DNA of 64,000 nt from Paracholeplasma brassicae (GTDB taxonomy: Bacteria; Bacillota_I; Bacilli_A; Acholeplasmatales; UBA5453). A program made the translations under genes and the position numbers. The stretch covers positions 1,662,366 through 1,726,365 of the forward strand of contig NC_022549.1 of the NCBI RefSeq assembly GCF_000967915.1, written 5' to 3'. Below, in pieces: positions 53,646-61,805 of the stretch. The notes beneath the pieces are model-generated. The model searched no databases and was not told the DNA's origin. It saw nothing but the letters and a program-made list of their open reading frames with translations. Numbering within the stretch: position 1 is the first letter of the stretch; the number at the start of each line of letters is the position of its first letter.

Positions 53646-53676
53646 TTAAAAAAAGACCCTTGAATATCAATAGCCT
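53646..53676 (-). terminator. Weak terminator resembling the one after tRNA-Thr
   Basis: Minus-strand CTATTGA/TCAAGGG with one mismatch, then CTTTTTTT. The plus-strand sequence AAAGACCCTTGAATATCAAT resembles AAAGACCATTGAACTTCAAT at 55624-55643. Confidence 0.4.
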
Positions 53677-53772
53677 TTCTTAGTTTGCCCCTTGATTATT
53701 ATAAAATCACATTTCCAATTTTACTTGGTCCAACTATTGGGGTTCATTACAATTAATCCGTCTATTTTTTAA

Positions 53773-53799
53773 TGGTGCCGAAAAGATGACCCGAAGTTT
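53773..53799 (-). repeat. Partial tRNA 3' end, candidate attachment-site duplication
   Basis: The minus strand has TTTTCGGCACCA preceded by CTTCGGGTC, matching the T-arm, acceptor strand and CCA of tRNA-Thr at 55676-55751 at 21 of 27 positions, the last 12 perfectly. No other tRNA parts are present here. It may mark the left end of an integrated segment or be a dead tRNA. Confidence 0.5.
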
Positions 53800-53814
53800 A
53801 TACATATATTTACA

Positions 53815-54504
53815 TCACTTTGCCTTGTGATAAGCATATTTGTATTGATCCATGTGGTAATCTTTAATTTGAGTATATTTTTCTTTATTATCAATATCTA
53901 CTTTGTTTGATACAGCATCAACTAATATGTTTTGTAAATATTGATACTCTGCATACTGTCCTAATGAAGCCATCACAAGGGCATTCCTAAAATACTTAGC
54001 GTGATGAGAAATTAGTCTAGCATTGAAATCATACCCATATTGCTTTAAAAATAGGTAAGCAAATGCTGCAACTGTTCTTGTGTTCCCTTCTCTAAATGGG
54101 TGTACTTTCCAAACATCAGCAATCATTCGAGTAAATAAATGAATGAAGTCCTCTTTCTTCAGTAAAATCCACTCGGTTTTAAAATATTGACGATCTATAT
54201 GAGTGAATTCGTTGATAATACTCATATGTGCTGTATATTCAACGCTCTTGCCATTGATGATAGGTTCTTCTTTATAGATGTCAATTTTTCTTGTTTCTCC
54301 AGCCCAATCATAAACATTCTCAAACAATTTCTTATGGATTTTCAAGACATCTTTTGATGTATTTATCTTGAACGAATCTTTGATTAATGAAATCAAAGCA
54401 AGATTTGTCATACGGTTCTCAAACTCATCAAGTTTGTCTTTATCTTTAATGTTAGCTTTGTTGATTAAAACATCAGAGTCTTTGTAAATATATGGATCTT
54501 TCAT
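53815..54504 (-). CDS. fic: Fic-domain toxin
   Basis: 229 residues. Fic motif HPFREGNTRTVAAF, with upstream LFENVYDWAGETRKIDIYKE (the flap and beta hairpin region) typical of the VbhT/Fic class. It should transfer AMP (or another nucleotide part) from ATP onto target proteins such as gyrase or topoisomerase IV. Its start overlaps the stop of the upstream antitoxin gene at 54504. No inhibitory helix is apparent in the protein itself, so inhibition would come from the partner. Confidence 0.9.
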   Translation of the reverse strand: MKDPYIYKDSDVLINKANIKDKDKLDEFENRMTNLALISLIKDSFKINTSKDVLKIHKKLFENVYDWAGETRKIDIYKEEPIINGKSVEYTAHMSIINEFTHIDRQYFKTEWILLKKEDFIHLFTRMIADVWKVHPFREGNTRTVAAFAYLFLKQYGYDFNARLISHHAKYFRNALVMASLGQYAEYQYLQNILVDAVSNKVDIDNKEKYTQIKDYHMDQYKYAYHKAK

Positions 54505-54821
54505 TATAAGTTTCTTCCAAGTGCAAATACTGCTGTTTCATAATCAATCAAGTCTTGAGCGTATAAGCCTAGTATTCGATTTGCATAAGAAGATACTTCT
54601 TTCCCACCAGTTAAATTAATCGCGTTTGCTAGCATTTCAATTTCTTTAGCTTTCTCTTGACTTGGTAAAACCACTTCAAAAGGAATGCCTCTTTTAGATT
54701 CTATTTGCTTTAAGTATATATTAACGGCATAGGATAAAGTAATCCCCAAATCACTTAGAATCGATTCAACATTGTTCTTTAAATCATCAGAAACTCTGAC
54801 ATGAATAACATCATTTCTCAT
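54504..54821 (-). CDS. RelB/DinJ-like antitoxin with VbhA-like tail
   Basis: Start at the ATG at 54821 (MRNDVIHVRVSDDLKNNVES) after GAGGTGG. About 105 residues: ribbon-helix-helix DNA-binding N-terminus of RelB/DinJ type (SYAVNIYLKQIESKRGIPFE) and a helical C-terminus (SYANRILGLYAQDLIDYETA) resembling the VbhA antitoxin domain that blocks Fic proteins. A strict (S/T)xxxE(G/N) motif is not visible; TGGKEV is the closest. Encoded directly upstream of fic with a one-base overlap. Confidence 0.75.
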   Translation of the reverse strand: MRNDVIHVRVSDDLKNNVESILSDLGITLSYAVNIYLKQIESKRGIPFEVVLPSQEKAKEIEMLANAINLTGGKEVSSYANRILGLYAQDLIDYETAVFALGRNL

Positions 54822-54839
54822 ACAATCCACCTCAATAGT

Positions 54840-54868
54840 ATTGTATCACATTTGATACACATAATCAA
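54840..54868 (-). promoter_or_regulatory. Toxin-antitoxin promoter with operator palindrome
   Basis: Minus-strand TTGATT (complement of 54863-54868), 17 bases, TACAAT (complement of 54840-54845). The spacer contains a perfect inverted repeat TGTATCA-N4-TGATACA (54842-54859), the probable autoregulatory site of the ribbon-helix-helix antitoxin. Confidence 0.7.
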
Positions 54869-54914
54869 GATTTAAGACTATTTGTCTCCTCCCATTTTCC
54901 ATTGCCCATCCTGT

Positions 54915-55097
54915 TCAATAGTCATCATTTTTTTTATAATATTCATTAGCTTTTGTAGTTGTATAAAGATAATTTCCCATCGCATCATAATGGCTTATCC
55001 CTGCGCTTGAAAACAGACCTAGAAAATAGTCTGTCATTTCTTGCGATATACAAAAGTCATTATATATTTGCTTAATGTTTTTTTGATTACTAATCAA
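54915..55097 (-). CDS. Short hypothetical open frame
   Basis: 60 residues from a TTG (SNQKNIKQIYNDFCISQEMT...). No ribosome binding site. It may be the end of a degraded gene. Composition is protein-like (GISHYDAMGNYLYTTTKANE), but no family is recognised. Confidence 0.25.
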   Translation of the reverse strand: MISNQKNIKQIYNDFCISQEMTDYFLGLFSSAGISHYDAMGNYLYTTTKANEYYKKNDDY

Positions 55098-55616
55098 GTT
55101 AAATATAGAGTGATTTTTCCCTATTACACAGTGTACGCCATAAGTGAAATCACATACAAAAAAATTTTTGTTTTTTCAATATATCAAATAAGCTCATTTC
55201 GATAAAATAATATCAACGACATTTTATGATTCGTTCGAAAATTCGGTCGACAATAATTTATTCGTTCTTTTTTTAGTCGAAACAAGTGGTGTGAACAAAC
55301 TCAATTTCCTTTCTAGATAAATAAAGCTTGCAACAATAGATTATATTATCGTTTCATTTTGAATCGTTTTTCATTGTTTTTGTTTCGAAATAAATGATTC
55401 CTTGTTTTTATGTCATTAAAAAGACTAGGAGAGTTATGACTGTTTTAGTTATTTCACATATCGCTTCAATTAATAGACTATTTATATTATTTTTGGGGTA
55501 TAACTCTTAGAAATTCATGGGTGAGACTCAAATTCAAATCGCCCCTTTTGACTCTAGAAGTTCATATTTTACATTTCTTGTCACCCAATTAAAGAGTATT
55601 TATTCTTATTCGCCAT
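55098..55616. other. Intergenic region without a recognisable gene
   Basis: About 500 bases of very AT-rich sequence. I see no open frame with a start signal, no second tRNA and no clear hairpin before the tRNA terminator. Confidence 0.4.
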
Positions 55617-55647
55617 AAAAACAAAAGACCATTGAACTTCAATGATC
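55617..55647 (-). terminator. Terminator after tRNA-Thr
   Basis: Minus-strand GATCATTGAA/TTCAATGGTC (55627-55636 with 55638-55647), then TTTTGTTTTT. Confidence 0.8.
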
Positions 55648-55675
55648 TATCTCTAAAAACTAATTATTCAAAAAA

Positions 55676-55751
55676 TGGTGCCGAAAATAGGACTCGAACC
55701 TACGACCTGCTGATTACGAGACAGCTGCTCTACCACCTGAGCTATTTCGGC
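55676..55751 (-). tRNA. tRNA-Thr (anticodon CGT), CCA encoded
   Basis: A 76-base cloverleaf on the minus strand: acceptor GCCGAAA/TTTCGGC, D arm GCTC-AGGTGGTA-GAGC, anticodon loop CTCGTAA (anticodon CGT, reads ACG), T arm GTAGG-TTCGAGT-CCTAT and A73-CCA. There is one T-T mismatch at the base of the anticodon loop (31-39). Alone, with its own terminator, between the accessory region and the uronate operon. Confidence 0.93.
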
Positions 55752-55803
55752 ATCTAGGTTCATTATACGCCTCATCTTATCCATTTTTCAAGAGGGAAAA
55801 GAA

Positions 55804-55830
55804 AGAACTCTAATCAATTATTAGAGTTCT
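55804..55830 (-). terminator. Terminator of the uronate operon
   Basis: Minus-strand AGAACTCTAAT/ATTAGAGTTCT (55804-55814 with 55820-55830), followed by TTCTTTT, 9 bases after the kinase stop. Confidence 0.85.
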
Positions 55831-55838
55831 AAGTCTAT

Positions 55839-56582
55839 TTACGCTTTTAAAACAACCGTTGCCGACGATTGTGTTTCTAGCGCTTTATGATAGGCATTTT
55901 CATTTTTTATCCACTTTTTAAGAAACATTCGTAGACGCTTAAATCCATTTCTATCATAAATTCGTTTAATTTGCTTATACTTACCTATTCCATAAAATAC
56001 AGTCAAACCCGCATCAATTTTTAGAGATGGATGCATTGAATAGGCACCTTCGATCAATAAGTATTTTTTATAAGGTAAGCGGACCTCTCCTACGTGACTA
56101 TGGGTTTTAAAATCAAATGGTCGATAACAAATCTTATCTTTCGATAAAAATGGTTTGACGACACTTTGATTCATTTTATTAAAATCGATGTTCGTAGCAT
56201 ATTTACCATATGCGGTAGTTTGATCTATTTCTGGTTTTTTAAAGAAATCATCCATGTGAATGACGTTCATTTCATAAATCATGGAAAGTTGTTGAGCTAA
56301 GGTTGTTTTACCTGAGGCTGCATTCCCATCGAGTTTTATGACAATTTGATCATTGTCTTGAAGCTCTTCAATAACAAACACCATTGTCATCAAATTTCTA
56401 GCGTTCTTTGTAACAAAAATGCTTTGTTCATCCACGATAAGTCCAAGCTTTTTCTGTTCTCTATTTAACCGTTCAAATCGGTTAAAAGAAAGACAATACG
56501 TCCCCCTTTTATCTAGTTCGTATTTATGATGGTTGATTCTCTTTAAATGAAGCACATGCTCGTTAGTTATCTTTAAAGGCAT
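55839..56582 (-). CDS. P-loop kinase of the uridine-kinase-like superfamily
   Basis: Start at the ATG at 56582 ([20 protein letters not shown]) with GAGGTG, inside the end of the ECF-S gene (20-base overlap). 247 residues: an N-terminal 80-residue domain, Walker [16 protein letters not shown], then [12 protein letters not shown] (acidic residues of the uridine kinase/PRK fold) and [14 protein letters not shown]. It is typical of small-molecule kinases such as uridine, nicotinamide riboside or pantothenate kinases. Coupling to an ECF-S gene suggests it traps the imported vitamin-like substrate by phosphorylation. Confidence 0.8.
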
Positions 56583-57105
56583 CCAAAACACCTCGTTTAG
56601 TTAAACCAATGTAAAGTGCTGGGATCATAATCAATTGAATGGCCATCCCTGGTAAGCCTTTAACAAATGAAGTTGTTAAAAACACATCAAGATTAAAAGG
56701 TACTCCTGCGTCTTTATAAAATACGTTTGCCGCTAACCCCCAAGTCGCACGCCCTAGTAACATCGCAATGACCAAACTAACAAAGACAAGCGCGTCTTTT
56801 TTCGGTAGAAGTTTGTGTAACAAACCAATAAAAAATCCGTAAGCCGCAAGCTCAAACATCATTGTTGTCGCGATTGGATAAAGCGGCGGTGTGGTTAATA
56901 ACACACTTCTTAAGATGGGTGAAATTAACCCAACCGTTAAACCATACCACGGACCGAGTATTAACCCTGTGAGTAACGCAGGTATATGCATCAATAAAAA
57001 GACGGAACCTAAGGCTGGATTTGATCCAGTTAAAAATGGTAGTAAAATCCCTAAAGCTATCATTAAACCCGATAAAATCAGGGATTTCAAATGTTTGTTT
57101 GTCAT
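56563..57105 (-). CDS. ECF transporter substrate-specificity (S) component
   Basis: 180 residues, six predicted helices. [37 protein letters not shown] and [14 protein letters not shown] are the pattern of a common ECF-S group. It binds a vitamin or precursor and needs EcfA/EcfT from elsewhere. The ligand is not evident; its partner kinase and the LarA gene just upstream suggest a cofactor precursor. Starts 25 bases after the larA stop. Confidence 0.85.
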
Positions 57106-57130
57106 GAATTATCTTCTTTCTATATTGATG

Positions 57131-58396
57131 TCAAAATCGGTTCTTATCAATCCAAAGCCCAAGTGCTGGGTTTGGAATAAAGAATATTTCTTCACCATCT
57201 TCTAATGTATTAAAACCTGGTTCAAGTTTATTAGGATCATACTTTTTAACTGCTTCATCGTAACTACAAGCATTAAAATGAACGCCTCTAACTTCATCTA
57301 GAGTGATGTTTTTAACTGCATATGTAATCTTAAAACGGCCATCTGAAGAGCTATGGATTAAGTGTGCAGCTGCACCCATGTTTTTTTGTAAATCATCATT
57401 TTCCTTGAATAAATCTAAGACATTAAGTCTGCCACAGTAGCCATACTTTCTGATGAGTTGATCGATTTTTGGGTCTTCACCAAACTTTACAATGCCCTCA
57501 CCTAAAACAAGTAACTCACCACCATCAGCGATTGCCATACGTGTACGGTAAACAGACTTATTACCTAACCAAGTACTCTTGAATTCTTTTGGATCAAGAT
57601 ACACAACTGCCTTTTTTATCCCTTTGTGAACAAAATTTATATTCTTTTCTTGAGATAACTTGATGGCTTCTTCTAAGACTTTTCTTGTATTACCAATAAA
57701 CACACCATGTGTTTTAATGACATTTTTTGGTGCGGTAGTTACTGTTAATACAAACACGATAGGACGACTCTTTAAAAAGTGTTCTAACGCGTAATCAAGC
57801 ACTTTTCTAACCGGTGTGTGGTCTTTACCCATCATACGTTCCATACCAAAAACGGCACCGATCATATGAGATTCATTGATGGTTGTTTTACCACCACAAC
57901 CAACAAATAAGTTTTTCGCATGATTAGCCATACCAATGACTTCATGAGGGACAACTTGACCAACCGATAGAATTAAATCATATGATTCATCCATTAAAAT
58001 ACGGTTGACTTCCATCCCAACGCCTTTATCCCAAAGACCTTCTGTGATCTCTTTAACATAGCTAGCCGGTACTTCACCAACACGAACGACATCTTCTCTC
58101 CAGTTATGGATTAAAAATCTGTCTTTAGGAATATCCCCATACATTTCATCAATCTCTATATCGCTCATTGGTTCGTGTGTACCTAAAGCAGGCAAAATAT
58201 CAACTTGTGCGTGATCTTTTAATAGATGATAATATGTGTTCGTTATAAAACCTGAGTTTGAGTGGAATCTTGTAAAATCAGGTGGAATAATTAATACTTT
58301 TTTATAAGATTTGCCTTCTAATGAATCCTTTAACGCTTGTTTAATCTCTTCATTAGTTAAGCCTTCTATTGTTTTTCCAAGATAAAATTTTTCCAT
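57131..58396 (-). CDS. larA: LarA-family nickel-dependent hydroxyacid racemase/epimerase
   Basis: 421 residues. LarA motifs: IIPPDFTRFHSNSGF, PALGTHEPMSD, a conserved VVPHEVIGM His and FVGCGGKTTINESH (nucleotide/cofactor region). The family uses the nickel-pincer nucleotide to move a hydride at an alpha-hydroxyacid carbon. Besides lactate, members act on malate and on gluconate C2. Between an SDR of the fructuronate-reductase type and gnd, an aldonate epimerase (mannonate/gluconate) is the most attractive guess; lactate remains possible. LarB, LarC and LarE are not in the window. The stop/start spacing to the SDR is 3 bases. Confidence 0.85.
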   Translation of the reverse strand: MEKFYLGKTIEGLTNEEIKQALKDSLEGKSYKKVLIIPPDFTRFHSNSGFITNTYYHLLKDHAQVDILPALGTHEPMSDIEIDEMYGDIPKDRFLIHNWREDVVRVGEVPASYVKEITEGLWDKGVGMEVNRILMDESYDLILSVGQVVPHEVIGMANHAKNLFVGCGGKTTINESHMIGAVFGMERMMGKDHTPVRKVLDYALEHFLKSRPIVFVLTVTTAPKNVIKTHGVFIGNTRKVLEEAIKLSQEKNINFVHKGIKKAVVYLDPKEFKSTWLGNKSVYRTRMAIADGGELLVLGEGIVKFGEDPKIDQLIRKYGYCGRLNVLDLFKENDDLQKNMGAAAHLIHSSSDGRFKITYAVKNITLDEVRGVHFNACSYDEAVKKYDPNKLEPGFNTLEDGEEIFFIPNPALGLWIDKNRF

Positions 58397-58399
58397 TGT

Positions 58400-59248
58400 T
58401 TATACCCCACTATATGAAGAGAATCCACCATCGACAGGCACTACAATACCGGTGACGAATTTAGATTGTTTTGGGTCAATTAGGTATAAGAGTGTACCAA
58501 CTAATTCATCTGGTTCACCAAAGCGTTTCATTGGGGTTGCCTCAATGATTTTATGTGATCTTGGTGTGAGTGTACCATCGGCATTCACAAGTAAGTTTTT
58601 GTTTTGTTCAGTAACAAAGAAACCTGGTGCCATGGCATTAACTCTAATACCAGCTTGTGCAAAATGGACAGCCATCCACTGTGTAAAGTTATTGATTGCT
58701 GCTTTTGCTGCACTATAAGCCGCTACTTTAGTGAGCGGGTTGTATGAACTCATGGATGAAATATTTAACACACTACATCCTTCTTTCCCGATCATATCCT
58801 TCATGAATACTTGTGAAGGGATTAATGTGCCTTGGAAGTTTAATCCAAAGACATAATCAAAACCGTTTAAGTCCATGTTGAAGAAATGCATGTCCTCGTT
58901 TTTTAAGACGGTTTCTTCATTGAAATATTCATCTTTTGTGGTTGCTTTTAAGTCATTACCACCGGCGGCATTAATTAAAATGTCGACTGGTCCAAATACT
59001 TGGTTAACAATCTCTTTGGCTTGTTCAATGCTTTCTTTATTTAATACGTCAGCTGATACCGCAAGGGCATGATAGCCACTTTTCGCAATCTCATCTTTCA
59101 GTTTTGATGCTTTTTCTAAACTTCTACCAAGAATGACGACCTTCGCACCTGCTTGTGCACAAGCTCTTGAAAAACTTGAACCTAAAACACCTGCACCACC
59201 GGTAATAACAACGACTTTATCTGTTAAGTCAAACGTTAGTGGATACAT
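58400..59248 (-). CDS. SDR oxidoreductase, fructuronate reductase/mannonate dehydrogenase type
   Basis: 282 residues. NAD(P) site TGGAGVLGSSFSRACAQAG, NAAGG, catalytic Ser (NISSMSSYNP) and YSAAK. Closely resembles the SDR-type D-mannonate oxidoreductases (B. subtilis YjmF-like): ending GIVVPVDGGFSSYSGV. It would reduce fructuronate to mannonate (or tagaturonate to altronate) in uronate breakdown. Two bases after gnd, three before larA. Confidence 0.88.
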   Translation of the reverse strand: MYPLTFDLTDKVVVITGGAGVLGSSFSRACAQAGAKVVILGRSLEKASKLKDEIAKSGYHALAVSADVLNKESIEQAKEIVNQVFGPVDILINAAGGNDLKATTKDEYFNEETVLKNEDMHFFNMDLNGFDYVFGLNFQGTLIPSQVFMKDMIGKEGCSVLNISSMSSYNPLTKVAAYSAAKAAINNFTQWMAVHFAQAGIRVNAMAPGFFVTEQNKNLLVNADGTLTPRSHKIIEATPMKRFGEPDELVGTLLYLIDPKQSKFVTGIVVPVDGGFSSYSGV

Positions 59249-59250
59249 AA

Positions 59251-60705
59251 TTAAACGTTATAAGTCGTTGATGAGGTTTTACCCCCACGACCTGTCCAGT
59301 TTGTATGAAAGAACTCGCCTCTTGGTTTGTCTGTTCTTTCATAAGTGTGCGCACCAAAGAAATCTCTTTGAGCTTGTAGTAAGTTTGCAGGCAGTTTTTC
59401 TGTACGGTAGGAATCAAAATAGTTAAGTGCTGCACTCATTGCTGGTGTTGGAATACCATTCATTACTGCAGTAGCAATGACTTTACGCCAAGAGGCTGCA
59501 TTTTCTTCAACAGCATGCTTGAAGTATGGATCAAGCAGTAAATTATTTAACTCATGGTTTTTATCAAATGCTTCTTTAATCTTGCCTAAGAAGACAGATC
59601 TAATGATACATCCACCACGCCACATTAATGCTATGCCGCCATAGTTTAAATCCCAATGGTTTGACTTAGCGGCTTCTTTCATTAACGCATAACCTTGTGC
59701 ATATGAAACAATCTTAGAGACATATAAGGCCTTCTTGATGTCTTCAATAAATGCTTTCTTATCTCCATCAAAAGTGATTGGTACTTGTTTGAATGTTTTT
59801 GAAGCAACCACACGTTCGTCTTTCATTGCTGAAATGAAACGAGCATATACAGCTTCAGTGATTAAAGTTAGTGGCACTGAATCTTCAAGTGATGAAACAG
59901 CGGTCCATTTGCCTGTGCCTTTTTGACCAGCAGTATCTAAAATCTTATCGATTAATGGACTGCCATCTTCATCTTTATGAGATAAGATTTCGCCAGTAAT
60001 TTCAATGAGATAACTATCTAATTCTGTTTTATTCCAATCTTTAAATACTTCTGCCATTTCATCCGCAGACATACCTAAAACATTTCTCATTAAATGATAA
60101 GCTTCAGTGATTAATTGAATATCACCGTATTCAATCCCGTTATGAACCATTTTAACGAAATGGCCAGCGCCATCTTGTCCAACCCAGTCGCAGCAAACCG
60201 CACCATCGTCGACTTTCGCAGCGATTGCTTGGAAGATTGGTTTAACGTGTTCCCATGCTTTAACTGAGCCACCTGGCATGATTGATGGTCCAAGTAATGC
60301 GCCTTCTTCACCACCTGAAACACCAGTACCAATGTAGTATAGACCTTTAGATTCGACATACTTAGTACGTCTGATGGTATCAGGATAATGCGAGTTACCA
60401 CCATCAATGATGATATCGCCTTCTTCAAGTAAGGGAATTAATTGCTCAATGACTTGATCGACTGGATTACCAGCTTTAATCATCATCATGACCTTACGTG
60501 GTTTTTTTAATGTTTTTACTAATTCTTTTAAGTCAGATGTCCCAATGATAGACATGCCCTTAGCACGGCCATTTAGGAATTCATCGACGCGACTTTGTTG
60601 TCTTGCATGCGCTGTGACTTGAAAACCTTTAGAAGCCATATTTAAGACTAGGTTTTCCCCCATCACCGCAAGCCCTGTTAATCCAATATCTGATAATTTT
60701 TGCAT
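59251..60705 (-). CDS. gnd: 6-phosphogluconate dehydrogenase (decarboxylating)
   Basis: 484 residues, full length. N-terminal Rossmann IGLTGLAVMGENLVLNMASK (the normal GLAVMG), IIDGGNSHYPDT, GTGVSGGEEGALLGPSIMPG, the catalytic Lys in GAGHFVKMVHNGIEYGD and the C-terminal tail NWTGRGGKTSSTTYNV. It converts 6-phosphogluconate to ribulose 5-phosphate and CO2. An Arg follows the second strand (ARQQSR), which fits NADP use. Its place within a uronate cluster suggests a branch through gluconate. Confidence 0.95.
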   Translation of the reverse strand: MQKLSDIGLTGLAVMGENLVLNMASKGFQVTAHARQQSRVDEFLNGRAKGMSIIGTSDLKELVKTLKKPRKVMMMIKAGNPVDQVIEQLIPLLEEGDIIIDGGNSHYPDTIRRTKYVESKGLYYIGTGVSGGEEGALLGPSIMPGGSVKAWEHVKPIFQAIAAKVDDGAVCCDWVGQDGAGHFVKMVHNGIEYGDIQLITEAYHLMRNVLGMSADEMAEVFKDWNKTELDSYLIEITGEILSHKDEDGSPLIDKILDTAGQKGTGKWTAVSSLEDSVPLTLITEAVYARFISAMKDERVVASKTFKQVPITFDGDKKAFIEDIKKALYVSKIVSYAQGYALMKEAAKSNHWDLNYGGIALMWRGGCIIRSVFLGKIKEAFDKNHELNNLLLDPYFKHAVEENAASWRKVIATAVMNGIPTPAMSAALNYFDSYRTEKLPANLLQAQRDFFGAHTYERTDKPRGEFFHTNWTGRGGKTSSTTYNV

Positions 60706-60717
60706 AGTATTCTCCTC

Positions 60718-61791
60718 TTATCGTTTAACTCTCGCGTTACCTTCATAAATCGCCCATATTTGTTCTTCATCTAAAGGTAGCCCAAAATCTTCTTTCACCG
60801 TCGTGACATAGGCACCAGTTGCCCAAGCAAATTGTGCACATTTTTCACTTTCAAAACCTCTGAGTTTACTATATAATAAACCACCAACAAACCCGTCTCC
60901 ACCACCAATACGGTCTAAGACACTGATTGGTCTTGGTTCAATCACTGACCAGTTGCCATTATCATATAGGATTGCACCCCATTCATGGTGATTTGCATCC
61001 ACAACTTCTCTTAGTGTGGTTGCGTAAGTTTGTGCGTTTGGATACGCTTTTCTCACGTTATTTACTAAGTCCTTAAAATTTTCAATCTCAGCTTTAATAT
61101 CTTTACCGCCTGCTTTAGGACCTTCAATATCAAGTGCTAATTGATAGTCTTCTTCATTACCGATTAAGATATCTGTTAAGCTTGCGATTTCTTTAAAGAC
61201 TTCAAGTAGTTCTTTTCTTCTATTTTTCCAGAATGTGGCACGATAGTTTAAATCAAATGAAATCTTTGTTCCATTTTCTTTAGCATATCTTGCTAACTTC
61301 AAACAGAAATCACTGGTTTCTTTTGATAAAGCAACAATTAACCCTGATAAGTGTAATAACTCAACACCCTCATCCTTAAAAATACGTTCTAAATCAAAAT
61401 CGTCAATGGACATTGTACGCCCAACTTCACCAGCTCTATCATTTAAGACCCTAGGCCCTCTCATGCCATAACCGCTATCGGCAATATTAAACTGATGACG
61501 TAATCCCCAAGGACCACCCTGTTCAACATCGAGTCCTTCATAAGCAATACCGCGTCTTCTTAAATCCCCTTTGATTAGAAGTGCGATTGGACTATCTTTA
61601 ACAAACTTAGTCATCACCATTGTATTTAAACCTAACGATGCTGAAATACTTAAAACGTTACTTTCAGCGCTCGTTGCTTGCATTTCAAATAAATGACTTG
61701 TGTGCACCGGTTGACGATCAAACGGTGTGATTCTAACCCCCATCGACGTTGGTGATACTAACTGATACTTACTGTTTTTTCTAAATGACAT
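60718..61791 (-). CDS. kdgK: PfkB-family sugar kinase, probably 2-keto-3-deoxygluconate kinase
   Basis: 357 residues. Ribokinase fold with catalytic GGGDGFVGGLLYSKL, HLSGLIVALSKET and the KDG-kinase-like SFDLNYRATFWKNRRK. The N-terminus is rather long. KDG kinase phosphorylates 2-keto-3-deoxygluconate to KDPG in the Ashwell pathway. The aldolase and dehydratase (uxuA) are not in the window. Directly upstream of gnd. Confidence 0.88.
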   Translation of the reverse strand: MSFRKNSKYQLVSPTSMGVRITPFDRQPVHTSHLFEMQATSAESNVLSISASLGLNTMVMTKFVKDSPIALLIKGDLRRRGIAYEGLDVEQGGPWGLRHQFNIADSGYGMRGPRVLNDRAGEVGRTMSIDDFDLERIFKDEGVELLHLSGLIVALSKETSDFCLKLARYAKENGTKISFDLNYRATFWKNRRKELLEVFKEIASLTDILIGNEEDYQLALDIEGPKAGGKDIKAEIENFKDLVNNVRKAYPNAQTYATTLREVVDANHHEWGAILYDNGNWSVIEPRPISVLDRIGGGDGFVGGLLYSKLRGFESEKCAQFAWATGAYVTTVKEDFGLPLDEEQIWAIYEGNARVKR

Positions 61792-61805
61792 TTCTATTGC
61801 CTCCC

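Noticed and set aside
53773-53799. A second tRNA gene
   Set aside because: Only the T-arm, acceptor 3' strand and CCA can be found; there is no anticodon arm or D arm next to it.
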